Both the position numbers and the translations under genes were made by a program. The notes under the pieces were generated by a model, which was given only the letters and a program-made list of their open reading frames with translations, did not search any database and was not told where the DNA came from. From contig NC_083511.1 of assembly GCF_032362555.1 (NCBI RefSeq), positions 6,510,001-6,574,000 of the forward strand: a DNA stretch of 64,000 nucleotides, given 5' to 3'. This stretch comes from Amyelois transitella (lineage: Eukaryota > Arthropoda > Insecta > Lepidoptera > Pyralidae). Shown here one piece after another: positions 10,901 to 21,865 of this stretch. Positions within the stretch are counted from its first letter, which is position 1, and every line of letters begins with the position of its first letter.

Positions 10901-13900
10901 TGGCAAACTACTGATTGACAAAGCAGTCGAAGACTAAGACATCACGCTAAGTCATAGATACATCTGTCATATACTAACCTTACCTTTTAACCAAGCAAAT
11001 TAATTGAAAAGGATATGATCCCAGGCTGAAGTATCTCATCGCTTTCACTCGGAGGAAATCCACGTACGGGTCCATAGCTGCAGCGAGGCCCTTCAGCGGT
11101 TGTGTCAACTTAATACTAGGTATATCCGGCTTTAGTTGTTCTATGACAGCTTCTAATGCGGTGTGCATCGCTGTGGCGGTGGTTTCGGGAGTGAGGGGCG
11201 TGGTGGTGGTGCACGACTTGCGCAGTTCTAGCATTCGTGAAGTGACGCGCGCGCATAGAGCAGTGTTCGCTTTGTTTTTGCGAAGCGCGTCGGTTGTCTG
11301 AAAGAGATGGATATCTTTATTTTTTAATGAAGCCTAAAATATTTATACTCAAATTCATACTTATGTTGTTTTACCTTTGTCCTTCCTACACCATAATCAT
11401 ATAGTTGTCGTGCTTTTAAGCTAATCAATTATGAAGTGTTTTTAAAGAACTGAACAACAATAGGTACCTACACACCTTTTTCAATGAAGCCTCCAGAGCG
11501 TCCAAAGTACTTGGAAGCATTTCCAGATTTCTTTGGAGCAAAAGCCTGCGTAGATTCGAAAGGATTTGACTGGACATATAAGTAGAAACTCCAATTTCCC
11601 TGAAAGAATACGCCAGAAAATAATAAAGTTACGTGCGTTATTAGTTCAACAAAATTTACTGTCATTTCATAAAAAATCATCCTATTGGTGTTTTATTCCA
11701 GTTTGCTTCTCCAGGATTTTTATTCTTGGAGAAACATTAAGTCTCGTTATGACTTTCATACTGGAGTGGTTAAGACGGCAAATTTTCATAAATTTACATC
11801 ACTGCAAAAGTAGCTTTTGCGTGAAAAGTGATCAGCAGGATGGACTGCGGCATTTCTGTCGAAAGTTTCAAACTTGAAATCAGAGTTAGCTAAAATTCAA
11901 GAACCTGGCAACTTAATACCAATAATGTTTTGATAATTACAATATGTCTATACCTCAAGTCCATATCGATAAGCATCGCGAAGGTGACCCTGGGCGCGAG
12001 CTCGGCCACGTGCAGCGAGTGCGGCGCGCACGGCGCCCCGCCCGCCGCGCCCAGCAGCTCCACCACCGCGCTGTTCTCGCACGACAGCCCTAATCACATT
12101 CTATATTCTAGTTGCAACATTTATTTTTAAGTACAAAGCAAAGTTATTTAGCGACTATGTGCACTTTTCGTTATGGGTTAAAAATAAAAATAATGATATA
12201 ACATTTTGTAGCATGCGCTGCCAGTCTATGACCATAATCCAGGAGGGATTTAATTACTTAATTTATCATCGTAACTTAGGCAATTCATTCAAGTGGCTGC
12301 TGTCTTTCTCGCTGACCAAACTTAATCTTTTTGGAACATGGTTATTTGTGCTACTATCATAGTCATATTTTAAAAAATCTGCGATAACTTACAAGGCAAC
12401 CTGCTATTGGATTCTTCAGTATCTTTCCAGTACTCTTGAGCAGCAATACACTGAATACTTAACAGTTTAAGATCTGGCGGCGTCAAATCTTCACTGCCAC
12501 GACTGTAACATTTTATGAACATATAAGATTACTTTATTTTAAGTATATGCTAAAATCAAAACTAATATTAACCCCAAGATAGATACTTATCTAACATTAG
12601 GAATATATCCTACATCGATGATATGCAACATACAAAATATTTTTTTTCACCACACACATCTTATAGAATCTTTTCCACATATGTGCTGTGATACATGAAA
12701 AGTATTTTTTTGTACATTTATCCAAAATATATAAATATATATAAACTTGCCTCGAATAAAGTGCTAAGATTTTGTCGCCAACAATAAGCATCAGATGATA
12801 GTGTTGATACGGCGACGTCTTGATGTCCTTAGCAGTTGCTTTTAAAGCGTTGAGCGCGGCTGTGGAAGCGCCACTCTCACCTATGAGACCAATGGCACCG
12901 GCGATAGAATCTCCTTTAGTTCGGCTCTCTAACAGCACTGACAACCAGTCTTGATACACTGGCGATTGAAGACTGTAACATAGTACATATAATCACTCCA
13001 CTACTCTGAAATAGGCAGAGACAACATATTTTAATCCCGGCTAGTCTGCTCTTCAGAGAAGTGTCGTTGAACCAGGATAATTGACGGCCTCTGTGGCTCA
13101 GCGGTAGTATGCTTGTCTGTGACACCGGAGGTCCCGGGTTCGAATCCCGGCCAGGGCATGATGAGAAAAGAACTTTTTCTGATTGGCCTGGGTCTTAGAT
13201 GTTTATCTATATAAGTATTTATTATAAAATATAGTATCGTTAGTATCTCGTAACACAAGTTTCGAACTTACTTCGAGGCTAACTCAATCAGTGTAATTTG
13301 TCCCGTATTTATTTATTTATTATTTATAAGTCCAGGACAGGTAAAAAGAAGACAGGGAATATGGCATCATATATTTTTTCATTCAAAATTGTACCATTAT
13401 TTTTAAACATATGATATGATGAGGCTACTTAAAAAAATACTGAATATGTACTTAAAAAATACATATATTTTGAGTAACAACTAATAATTTGGAGTTTGAT
13501 AAATGTACTTTGATTTTCATGATTTACAGTCAGCCAATTCAAGTAGCTACTTACTAATTTAAAGTATTTTATAAATAAAACAAAATGATCAAATTAATTG
13601 ATGGAAAAATTTTACTTACAGATTGATGTTTTGTCCACATATGTGTTGCAAAAAAGTCTTGCAATCCATTAACTCTCTATGAGCTTCATCCACACTATCT
13701 TCGCAGATAATCATGAAAACATGATCTAACCACTGAAATCATTATAAGGATATCTGGCCTTTCAGTCTTTTTAAGGCTGTTGGCTCTGTCTACACCGCAA
13801 GGGATATAGACGTGATTATATGTATATATTAAGGGTTCTTGGGAACTTCAAAAACAAAAGAACATTCACGTAGACATAAAATTTTCAGCACTTTTCAAAA

Positions 13901-16900
13901 TGCCAAAATGTTAATGTTAATATGTATGCACTAAAAAGGGTTCTAATATGCATAATAAAAACCATTTGTAATTAGAATTTATGTTTAATTATTCATAATT
14001 AGCATTTTGCACAGGCTAGCGTTCTGTGGAAAGTTCAAAAAAAAGGTAGCCTATTTTATTCCTGAAAGGTCTGTTGTATATTTGTGCCAAATTTCGTGAA
14101 AATCATTGCAGTAGTTTTTTAATTCAATTGCGATAAACATAAGAAATACGAATCTTTTCGTTTTTTAATCAGTGTGGATTTATTCTACTATTATCTTATA
14201 CATGTGAAAGGTTGTGAGTAAGTATGTATGGAAAGGGTTCAGCCCGATACGTATGACGAATCGGCCCCCAAATGTATATGGGTAATGGAGCACACAAAGG
14301 AGCATAACATATATTATTTTTGTGATTGTAAGTCACAGAGAACTCAGAAAAAAAATTGATATTTTTAATTTTTAATGTAATTTTTTTATTCTAAAATATA
14401 TAAAAAAATATATGTTATATACTCTGTAATGTAACCTAACACCTCGCGTTAGTTTCACATCTCTATCTTAATTAGCTTCAGAGATATATATCACATTCAG
14501 TAATAGTCAAGCATACGGATATTTTGCTCTCTATCTCAATTTGCTCTCTATCTCAAGGTCAAAGCGGAAGTCGGTCGCGAAAAGTACATAAATCGTGTTT
14601 TAACATCAAGTTGATATTAAAACAAAAGTTTCGATATCGATTCCCATTTGGGGGCTGACTCGTCATAAGTATCCCGCTAAAACCTTTGTCTGTGTGTTGT
14701 GGATATTTGTACTCTTTCACACAAAATAAATATAAATGAACCAATTACAATGAAATTTGTTATGTATGTAACTGAAGACCTAGAATAACACAACATACAT
14801 ACATACATACCGTCACGTCTATATCCCTTGCGGGGTAGACAGAGCCAACAGTCTTGAAAAGACTGAATGGCCACGTTCAGCTATTTGGCTTAACGATAGA
14901 ATTGAGATTCAACTAGTGACAGGTTGCTAGCCCATCGCCTAAAAAAGAATCCCAAGTTTGTAAGCCTATCCCTTAGTCGCCTTTTACGACATCCATGGGA
15001 AAGAGATGGAGTGGTCCTATTCTTTTTTGTAATGGTGCCGGGAACCACACGGCACTAACACAAAGGCTACTTATTATTCTAAAGTTCCTGGGTGATTGTT
15101 ATGATAAGGTTTCCACACAGACGAAGTCATGGGTGGCCCTGTGTAAGTTATATTAACATAACTAATTAATTATAATTTTTGTGACACACAAACACAAATA
15201 TATTTTCCCAGGTTTTCTACAGAAAAGTTGTACATTTGTCACTTAATATCAATTTATAGGCTGAAAATGACATATCAACATCAAGTGCAACTGATATTAC
15301 CAAACACGATTTATGTACTTTTCGCGACCGACTTCCGCTTTGACCTTGAGATAGAGAGCAAATTGAGATAGAGAGCAAAATATCCGTATGCTTGACTATT
15401 ACTGAATGTGATATATATCTCTGAAGCTAATTAAGATAGAGATGTGAAACTAACGCGAGGTGTTAGGTTACATTACAGAGTATCACTACATAGTATAAAA
15501 CAAAGTCGCCCATTTTGTCTGTAGTCCCTTCGTATGCATAAAACTTTAAAACTACGCAACGGATTTTGATGCGGTTTTCACTAATAGAAAGAGTATTTTC
15601 TCCGACAGGTTTTTATATATAATTGAAATACATTGAAACTATATTAGCTGAGTTATAGCGATTTATGTCCAAGAAGTCAGAAAAAAATCTAATTGAAGAT
15701 TGCATTTGTGCGTGCGCCGCTTATACCGTTGGATACAAGTAAGAACAATGTATAGCAAAAACATTGGTCTTTATTAGTTCTACAAAAAAGTCCGCGATGA
15801 CATATATCCAGCTTTTTTATTTAAGTCACAAAAACTACTTTTCTGTATTAAAAAAACATTTAATTCGTTGGGTGATGTTTAACTGGTGATATAACCAATA
15901 ATACATATATCCTTATCAAAATAAGTAAGTTCATCATCACGAGCATTTAATTTAGATTATTTTTGCAGTTTACAGTGTGTTATTTAGACATATAGTTTAG
16001 GAGATATCACGATATTAGTATTGCGGCACGGTACGGGCCGGCCGCGGCGGCGGGGGCAGCGTCCCTATAAATAGCGCGTCGGCGGCAGGACTTTGATCTA
16101 TACATATAAGACAAAAAAAAAATCTGTACATTACTTAAATATTTTTTCCAAAAACTGATAGGGGGGGCGATCAAAGAAGAGTCACAGAAACCAAAACACA
16201 TTTTAATATTTTAAACGCGGTTAAGGGAAAGAGAAGTTATTGTGAAATGAAAATTAGTATCCAATATGTGTTGGTGCGTTGACTGTATTTGTCGAAGTAG
16301 CGGGGCGGGATACACGCAAACGAAGTTGCGCGGGTCAGCTAGTATAACATATATTTTTTTATATATTTTAGAATAAAAAAATTACATTAAAAATTAAAAA
16401 TATCAATTTTTTTTCTGAGTTCTCTGTGACTTACAATCACAAAAATAATATATTTTATGCTCCTTTGTGTGCTCCATTACCCATATACATTTGGGGGCCG
16501 AACTTGAAATTTGGCACCATTCTTCACCATTCTTAGGTAGATAACTACCTACTGAAATAAACACTGCATATAAGCACTGTTTTATTTGCATATAAAGCAG
16601 ACAAAGTTCCATGAAAAATGATAAGAATGTGGATGAAACAAAAGAAGTATACAGGGATTGTAGCAACTGTAAAGATGTAGTCTGCCTACCCCTCCAGGTA
16701 ATAGGAGTGATTTTATGTAGATACCTATGTAGATTTAAATAAATATGAAGATACCTCGTCAAATACAATAGTTGTATTGTCTTTGCATTGCATGGAAGAA
16801 TATGTATTTCCAAATTGAGCAGCCATAACTCTTTGGGAAGTTATAATTGGAGACAAAAGCTGCGACACAATGTGGCTATCCGTAAGACATTCAGTATCCT

Positions 16901-17131
16901 GCAAGCATCAAATTAGATTTCTAATTTTATTATGAAATATTATCATAAACATGAATGTGTGGAATTCTTTGTTATAATTTTAATTCTATTTTCTATTTTT
17001 TATCTTAAAAGACCTATTCTATTTTCAAGACTGACCTGTTCGTTTAAAGATTTCAGACGCTGTATAAATAATTCATCCCATTTATAAAACAACAAATTGT
17101 TTACACTGTCGAATATCAAAGCAGCTTTCAT
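7997..17131 (-). CDS. HPS1: HPS1, subunit of BLOC-3 (Rab32/38 exchange factor)
   Basis: Eleven coding exons on the minus strand: 17131-17036, 16898-16755, 13732-13620, 12972-12751, 12502-12393, 12089-11954, 11599-11476, 11297-10984, 9106-8977, 8563-8364, 8168-7997. Every junction keeps phase, giving 586 aa (human about 700). Family matches include MKAALIFDSVNNLLFYKWDE at the start, LIVGDKILALYSSRGSEDL in the middle, EEFPGLVHFIHVDRTAGRF, and the C-terminal DIRGAFYRQL with LLPAATAVQQARRLAH. With HPS4 it forms BLOC-3, which activates Rab32/38 for lysosome-related organelles such as pigment granules. The intron after exon 4 uses a GC donor (AG|GCAAGT). The exon 9 acceptor was chosen by phase and has a poor pyrimidine tract. 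Exons 6 and 9-11 are strikingly GC-rich against AT-rich introns. Introns 2, 3 and 8 carry transposons. Confidence 0.9.
9630..10830. mobile_element. piggyBac-like element, internally deleted, in an HPS1 intron
   Basis: The 14-bp ends are perfect inverted repeats (CCCTTTCCATGCGG at 9630, its complement ending at 10830). A 16-bp subterminal inverted repeat, GGCGTATTATTGCGTC, lies at 9756-9771 and, inverted, at 10756-10771, and a partial third copy is at 9799. The left flank is TTAA, the piggyBac target. The right flank reads TATG, so the second TTAA has mutated or the ends were rearranged. At 1.2 kb it is too short for a full transposase. It holds the transposase relic described in the next entry. 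Confidence 0.75.
10193..10558 (-). pseudogene. N-terminal remnant of a piggyBac-type transposase
   Basis: The frame has an acidic N-terminal half and then Ile-Pro-Gln-Arg-Ile-Leu, which recalls the region after the acidic leader of piggyBac transposases. The catalytic DDD domain and the C-terminal zinc finger are absent. The ATG is followed at once by gtaagt, and a cag lies at the start of the acidic part, so a small intron could be present. It cannot be an active transposase. Confidence 0.45.
13087..13328 (+). mobile_element. tRNA-derived SINE in HPS1 intron 3
   Basis: The head has an A box (TGGCTCAGCGG, 13094-13104) and a perfect B box (GGTTCGAATCC, 13137-13147) for RNA polymerase III. A body of about 170 bp follows, containing gtgtaatttgtcccg, and a tail of ATTT repeats. 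The acceptor stem pairs poorly (two mismatches of seven) and no CCA-ready end exists, so it is a SINE, not a tRNA gene. It is inserted antisense to HPS1. Confidence 0.8.
14232..14687. mobile_element. MITE, complete copy with 43-bp inverted ends
   Basis: The ends at 14232-14274 and 14645-14687 are inverted repeats that match at 36 of 43 positions and share GCCCCCAAATG at the inner edge. The interior is AT-rich and includes a direct duplication of gctctctatctcaa. No coding capacity and no clear target duplication were found, so the superfamily is unknown. A second copy in opposite orientation lies at 15302-16501. Confidence 0.65.
14812..15054 (+). repeat. dispersed foldback-type repeat, copy 1
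   Basis: Runs from tcacgtctatatcccttgcg to gggaaccacacggca. Closely similar copies lie at 36808-37054 and 58775-59016 (minus), and weaker ones at 47314-47628 and 53070-53295. Isolated arms lie near 13755-13825 and 27590-27655. It follows a run of ACAT repeats. The family is common in Lepidoptera; I cannot name it. Confidence 0.7.
15302..16501. mobile_element. second MITE copy, inverted and split by a Helitron
   Basis: 15302-15482 plus 16343-16501 is the reverse complement of the interior of the MITE at 14232-14687; I saw one mismatch over about 340 bp. Both terminal repeats are lost or truncated (the right end stops at ggggggcc-type sequence near 16501). The Helitron at 15483-16342 sits inside. 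Confidence 0.75.
15483..16342 (+). mobile_element. 860-bp non-autonomous Helitron nested in the MITE
   Basis: Starts TCACTACATAG after an A and ends GGGTCAGCTAG before a T. The boundaries are confirmed by the uninterrupted MITE copy, which reads straight across the site with no duplication. It contains the common element phrase acgcaacggattttgatgcg and a GC-rich block at 16024-16090 with cctataaatagcg. The minus-strand frame inside it is not treated as a gene. Confidence 0.85.
16612..16720 (+). mobile_element. LINE 3' fragment (RTE-like)
   Basis: Similar to 26586-26700. In translation both resemble a degraded reverse transcriptase C-terminus (a Val-Val-Ser-Ala-Tyr-Pro type motif) followed by a short 3' end. 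Assignment to the RTE clade is from memory and tentative. Confidence 0.4.
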
Positions 17132-17473
17132 TTTGTTTCGGATTATATTATAATCGGTCAGTCCGATAATATATCTAATATGTATTTGTAGAAGACTGAA
17201 ACAAACAACAAGTCTTATTTAAAAACCAAATTGTTAGAATTTGATTAATTACAAATAGCAAATTATTTTAATTTACCGAGTTCTCCGGTTCCAATAGTAA
17301 CAATCAATAAGGGACATATACGTCAAAAGTATTTGACTTTGACAGACAGCCATTGTCAGTCATACATGCCTTTTCTCAATTTTTAAGGCTATTTAACAAA
17401 GTTTATCTTATAAAATTTTGGAATAAACAAAATTAAAACTACTCATAAAAATAAAATAAGATATTATTATATA

Positions 17474-17556
17474 ATTTGCAAATTGTACAGTCCTTCGCTG
17501 CATAGCATCAAGTTGTGGTGTGGGAGTGTGCTCAGAAGGCTAGAAGCATTGCCATT
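17474..17556 (+). repeat. dispersed repeat fragment, second copy
   Basis: Matches 3421-3496, including gagtgtgctcagaaggcta and gcattgccatt, but without the hairpin. It lies just upstream of the HPS1 start. Confidence 0.5.
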
Positions 17557-18018
17557 TTTACTACGCTTTTATTAGCTTGGGTTGTATCTATGTATGTAAC
17601 GGAATCTTTGAGCTTAATTTTCACTGGTTTCTAAACGTCTGATCAACTTGGAACTTTGCACACGTATCAAGGACCGATGACAATGCAATATTTTGATAAG
17701 AGTTTCTCATTATCCTTATTGAAACTGCCAGGATTAATAAATTCATTTTTAGATAGCTCTGTCTCTACGCTTTTTACTCCGATTTAAATTGTTTTGTTTA
17801 TAATTTAATTTTGTTATAATTTTAATCGGAGGTAATTGACTATAACTGATTGTTCGACTTGCTACTACTGTTTTATAATTCCTTTGTCATTAATTTTTAT
17901 TTTCTATTTTTTAGTTTGATTAGCAATAAAAGCGTAGATTTTTAGTTTTTTTATTAAGGCAAATTTCCTCTTTGCGCCAAATAACAACATGGAAGTCAGC
18001 TATTTTTAGGAATGTGAA

Positions 18019-18550
18019 ATCGATTTTATTAAAGTAAAAATCGATTTTTATAATCATACAATAAATGCACTCTGACATTACGTTTTTGTCTTCTGGCTTG
18101 GAGCCCGGAACGCGAACTGCCAAAGAATACTATCATAGCTCCATAATATTACATTAACGCCATCTGTGCATTTTTTCTGTGCTCTTAAAACAGTTTAGAT
18201 GATTAATTTAATCAAACATTCTCTAGATGGAATTAGTCGATGAATAGTATTTCACCGACATTCGGTTGATATTTTATTTATTACCTATTCGTTGCTGAAA
18301 CTTCATTTTTCAAACTTGATTGTTAAAAACTTTAATTTGCGTTGATTATATAAGAACTTACTGTTTCTGTTGTTTATTTTTAATGAATAAATCTATTGAT
18401 ATAATGTATATGGCGTTTATTTTGACATAAATTGAAAAATTAGGAAAAATTCTATCAATATAATAAAATCGATTATTTTCTTAAGAAAAATCGATTATTT
18501 GTTAATCCATTTTTCATACTTAAAAATATATCGATTATATAAAAATCGAT
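18019..18550. promoter_or_regulatory. cluster of six ATCGATT-type sites upstream of DHODH
   Basis: ATCGAT followed by T occurs at 18019, 18040, 18468, 18490, 18530 and 18545 in the space between the divergent HPS1 and DHODH genes. The core overlaps DREF, BEAF-32 and Onecut/Cut-type recognition sequences. Function is inferred only from density. The surrounding 17132-19186 holds no gene. Confidence 0.25.
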
Positions 18551-18602
18551 TTTTTATCAGCAATGTCACATCTCTAGCTATTTTTAAGAGTTTTATAAAG
18601 AA

Positions 18603-18807
18603 CTAGAGGCCGCCCGCGACTTCGTCCGCATGGAAACCCTATCAATCCCGCGGGAACTCTGGGATAAAAAGTAGCCTATGTGTTATTCTGGGTCTTCAGC
18701 TACCTACATACCAAATTTCATGGTAATCGGTTCAGTAGTTTTTGCGTGAAAGAGTAACAAACATCCATACATCCATACAAACTTTCGCCTTTATAATAGT
18801 AGTAGGA
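18603..18807 (-). mobile_element. Lep1-like Helitron, 205 bp, young copy A
   Basis: Read on the minus strand it begins TCCTACTACTATTATAAAGG after an A and ends GGCCTCTAG before a T. It is identical over all 205 positions to the copy at 35560-35764. It has no coding capacity. Confidence 0.85.
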
Positions 18808-19186
18808 TATTATTAATTAAAAGGCTGAGAAACAACACGCGAGGCATCGACGTAGATGAAGATGCGACGTTGGCGAAGAACGAAGAACGCGACGAAAATC
18901 CTTGTATTCATGCTGAGTTTTGGTACAATTTCTATATTTCACAGTAGAACCTTTCATAATCTAAATTGTTACTGTCATTCATAGTAACAAAAACAATTGT
19001 CTGTCACAACGGTTAAATAAATTGATTGCATGCAACATTGCGGGCAGGCAATCAGCAGATTTGTTTGTATTTGTTTGATAGAATTGAGAAGTAATATTTT
19101 TATCTTACGACTATAGTTTTATGCATTCTATGTAATACATTATATTTTGTGCGTTGGAAGCTTTATATTTAATTAAAACAAGTAAA

Positions 19187-20739
19187 ATGAGCTCCAAAAC
19201 TCAAGCATTGGTATCAGAATTTCTAAATTTTGTATTCAAGAACCTAATTATTTGTTCTATCTAAGATTAAAATTGTTAAATTTCCGCAGAAGAAAATCAA
19301 ATCCCTATGTTATTTAACGATTGGTGGATCTGTGGCCTACCAGTTTACATACATGAAAAAAGATTTTAATGGTTACTATCAATCATTTCTGCAGCCTGCT
19401 ATCCAGTATTTAAGCCCTGAATTAGCACACAGACTTGGAGTATCGGCTGTAAAGTATGGTTTCTTTCCACCAGAAAAATATAATGACCCAAATATACTTG
19501 TAAGTACATATTATTTCCATAGAAAAGGTTCAATCTGAACGTGAAGTTATATATATGAAACAAAAATATCAAGCATCTGCTACATCAGACTTCTTGCATA
19601 ATACATATCTAAGTACCTATTATTACTTTTTTTTACAGACAACCAAATTTTTAGGATTTGACCTTAGCAATCCAATTGGTATTGCAGCAGGTTTTGATAA
19701 ACATGGGGATGCCATAGTTGGTCTACGAAATATTGGATTTTCTATAATTGAAATAGGGTCTGTTACACCAGAACCTCAACCTGGAAATCCAAAACCTCGT
19801 GTTTTCCGTTTACCAGAAGATCTGGCTGTGATCAACAGATATGGGTTCAATAGCGAAGGCCATAATGAGGTTTATAGCAAAATCAAAGATATTGATAAAA
19901 CCATTTTGTCAAGAGGAGTATTGGGAGTTAACTTAGGAAAGAACAAAGAGTCTAATGATGCAATTAAAGATTACACTTTGGGAATTAAGAAGTTTTATGA
20001 TATAGCTGATTACTTTGTTATTAATATCAGCAGGTAGGACTATATATGTAAGAAGAATAGTGCTTTTATTTCAATCTTACAATGTTAAATTTCACTATTG
20101 TAATTTTTTTACAGTCCTAACACACCCGGCCTGAGATCATTACAACAAAGAGGAGAACTAGAGAAACTTTTAACTGAAATAAATAAGGAAAGAAACTCTA
20201 TTCAAGCTAAAACTAAACCTCCATTGCTCTTGAAACTAGCTCCAGACCTCACAAATGATGAACTGAAAGATATCATTGCTGTTGTTTCTAAGAAAGAATG
20301 CAAAGTAGATGGTCTTATAATATCTAACACAACAATAGATAGATCTTCTCTAGTGAATCAAGAGTTTTCAAATGAAACAGGGGGACTTAGTGGGAAACCA
20401 TTGACCAAGAAATCAACAGAAATGGTGAAACAAGTGTATAAATTAACTAAAGGTATGTATTTTATTTTTACTTTGTTTTATTAAAATTTTATATTTTTTT
20501 ATATGTTAATCATAATCATTATTTAAGGAAAAATACCAATAGTTGGTGTTGGAGGGGTATTCACTGGCCAGGATGCCTATGAAAAGATATTAGCTGGTGC
20601 AAATGCAATTCAGATCTACACATCATTTATTTACGAAGGACCACCTGTAATCACTAAAATAAAATCAGAACTTGCTGAATTACTGCAGAGAGATGGCTAC
20701 AAGAGTGTCAACGAAGCAATAGGAAAGGCAGTGAAATGA
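19187..20739 (+). CDS. DHODH: dihydroorotate dehydrogenase (quinone), mitochondrial
   Basis: Exons 19187-19210, 19290-19499, 19639-20033, 20115-20452 and 20528-20739 give 392 aa, close to human DHODH (395). The first exon has only eight codons (MSSKTQAL), followed by Lys-rich sequence and a hydrophobic stretch (SLCYLTIGGSVAYQF) that fits a mitochondrial leader and inner-membrane anchor. Class 2 family motifs follow: NPIGIAAGFDKHG, NRYGFNSEGH, INISSPNTPGLR with the catalytic serine, KLAPDL, ISNTT, GGLSGKPL and the FMN-phosphate loop IVGVGGVFTGQDAYEKI. The enzyme oxidises dihydroorotate to orotate in pyrimidine synthesis and passes electrons to ubiquinone. AATAAA follows at 20812. The gene is convergent with DMAC2L; the two stop codons are 93 bp apart. 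Confidence 0.95.
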
Positions 20740-20749
20740 TGCACACTCA

Positions 20750-20755
20750 TTTATT
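20750..20755 (-). terminator. poly(A) signal of DMAC2L
   Basis: AATAAA on the minus strand, inside the 3' UTR of DHODH. Together with the DHODH signal at 20812 it implies overlapping convergent transcripts. Confidence 0.5.
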
Positions 20756-20811
20756 TAGATACATAAAACATTTCTCAATACAGGATTATTCTAAAGTAAT
20801 TATTTCTGTAC

Positions 20812-20817
20812 AATAAA
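20812..20817 (+). terminator. poly(A) signal of DHODH
   Basis: AATAAA, 73 bp after the DHODH stop codon and 16 bp before the DMAC2L stop codon on the other strand. Confidence 0.6.
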
Positions 20818-20832
20818 AATATTATCTTTTGT

Positions 20833-21865
20833 TTATCTTTCATATTTAATTTGTTCAGCATCATCTGAAATTTCATCAAGTTTTGGTAAGTAATTTAACA
20901 TAAAACATGAGATTATTTTGTGAATATATGGAAATGTTTATTGATGAAATCAGTTTTCAGTAGATTAGTACTTTTATACCTAATTCATAACTAATCTACC
21001 TCATATTAACTATGTGTCATAGTAAAAGTTTTAATAAAAGTGTTAGAAGTACTAAAACATTGTCTTTTCAGAGGTATTGTAATTAATATTTTTATGACCC
21101 ATTGAGGTTTATGGATATAATTGTAAAAGGCAAGTCAAAAATATGAAAAAAAATTTAGGACCTACCTTGTATTTTACAATTTGGCAGTTGTGTTTGAAGG
21201 AATTGTTTACATTCATTAAGATTTGATACATTTTCTAAATCAAAAAGTATTAATGTCTCCAGCTTATCCAGTATCTTTATCTCTTTGACCCCAGCATCAG
21301 TGACACTTCCACACTTAGATACTTGGACATGAGTGAGCGTGCTTTTTCCATATGACAAACCTTTCATGGCTCTATCATCTATGTAGTTATCATTGTGTAG
21401 TATAATTCTCTTCAATTTTGTACATCCACCTGTAATATATGCAACAGCCTCAATAATTAATACATAGCTCAATACTCAATATTCAATTGCATTTCATTAA
21501 GCTCACAATGTAAATAAAAAGAGTAAAAAGCAATTAACAAACATACTTAGGTGTGGAAACCCATAGTGTGATATAGAAGAGTCTGATCCATCAATTTCTA
21601 AAAGTTTAGGTACAGTTTCCTCCTCAGGTGGTAAACTATTGTAATCAGCCAACTTTCTCCCATCTTCCCAGACAACACGGCCACCATTTCTAAGCACCCA
21701 TTCAGCACAAGCTCGATCCGGGCCCAATAATTCAATTCTTTTTGGGTCAGGTTTATTAAACATCATGTTCACATATTCCCAAAAGTGCCGTACTTGGTAA
21801 TTAAATGAAAAACCAGTTTTCGTAATTGCAGATTTATTCTGTAACAAAAATGGGGAACTAGACAT
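20833..21865 (-). CDS. DMAC2L: DMAC2L / ATP synthase subunit s (coupling factor B), mitochondrial
   Basis: Minus-strand exons 21865-21547, 21429-21166 and 20864-20833 join in phase to give 204 aa (human about 200-215). Recognisable segments are FWEYVNMMFNKPDPKRIE, LLGPDRACAEWVLRNGG, DYNSLPPEE and ISHYGFPHL, then leucine-rich-repeat-like sequence (CTKLKRIILHN, CGSVTDAGVKEI, LDKLETLILFDL). The N-terminus has no acidic residue in its first 29 positions and fits a mitochondrial presequence. The protein is reported to regulate coupling of the ATP synthase and is related to the complex I assembly factor DMAC2. A cag lies just before the ATG, so a 5' non-coding exon upstream (around 21890-22050) is likely. 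The last exon encodes only ten residues or so and was chosen by phase, so it is less sure. Confidence 0.88.

Noticed and set aside
13087-13160. tRNA gene
   Set aside because: A and B boxes are good, but the acceptor stem has two mismatches of seven and the sequence continues into a typical SINE body and ATTT tail.
16007-16201. 64-residue minus-strand frame
   Set aside because: Inside the Helitron at 15483-16342.
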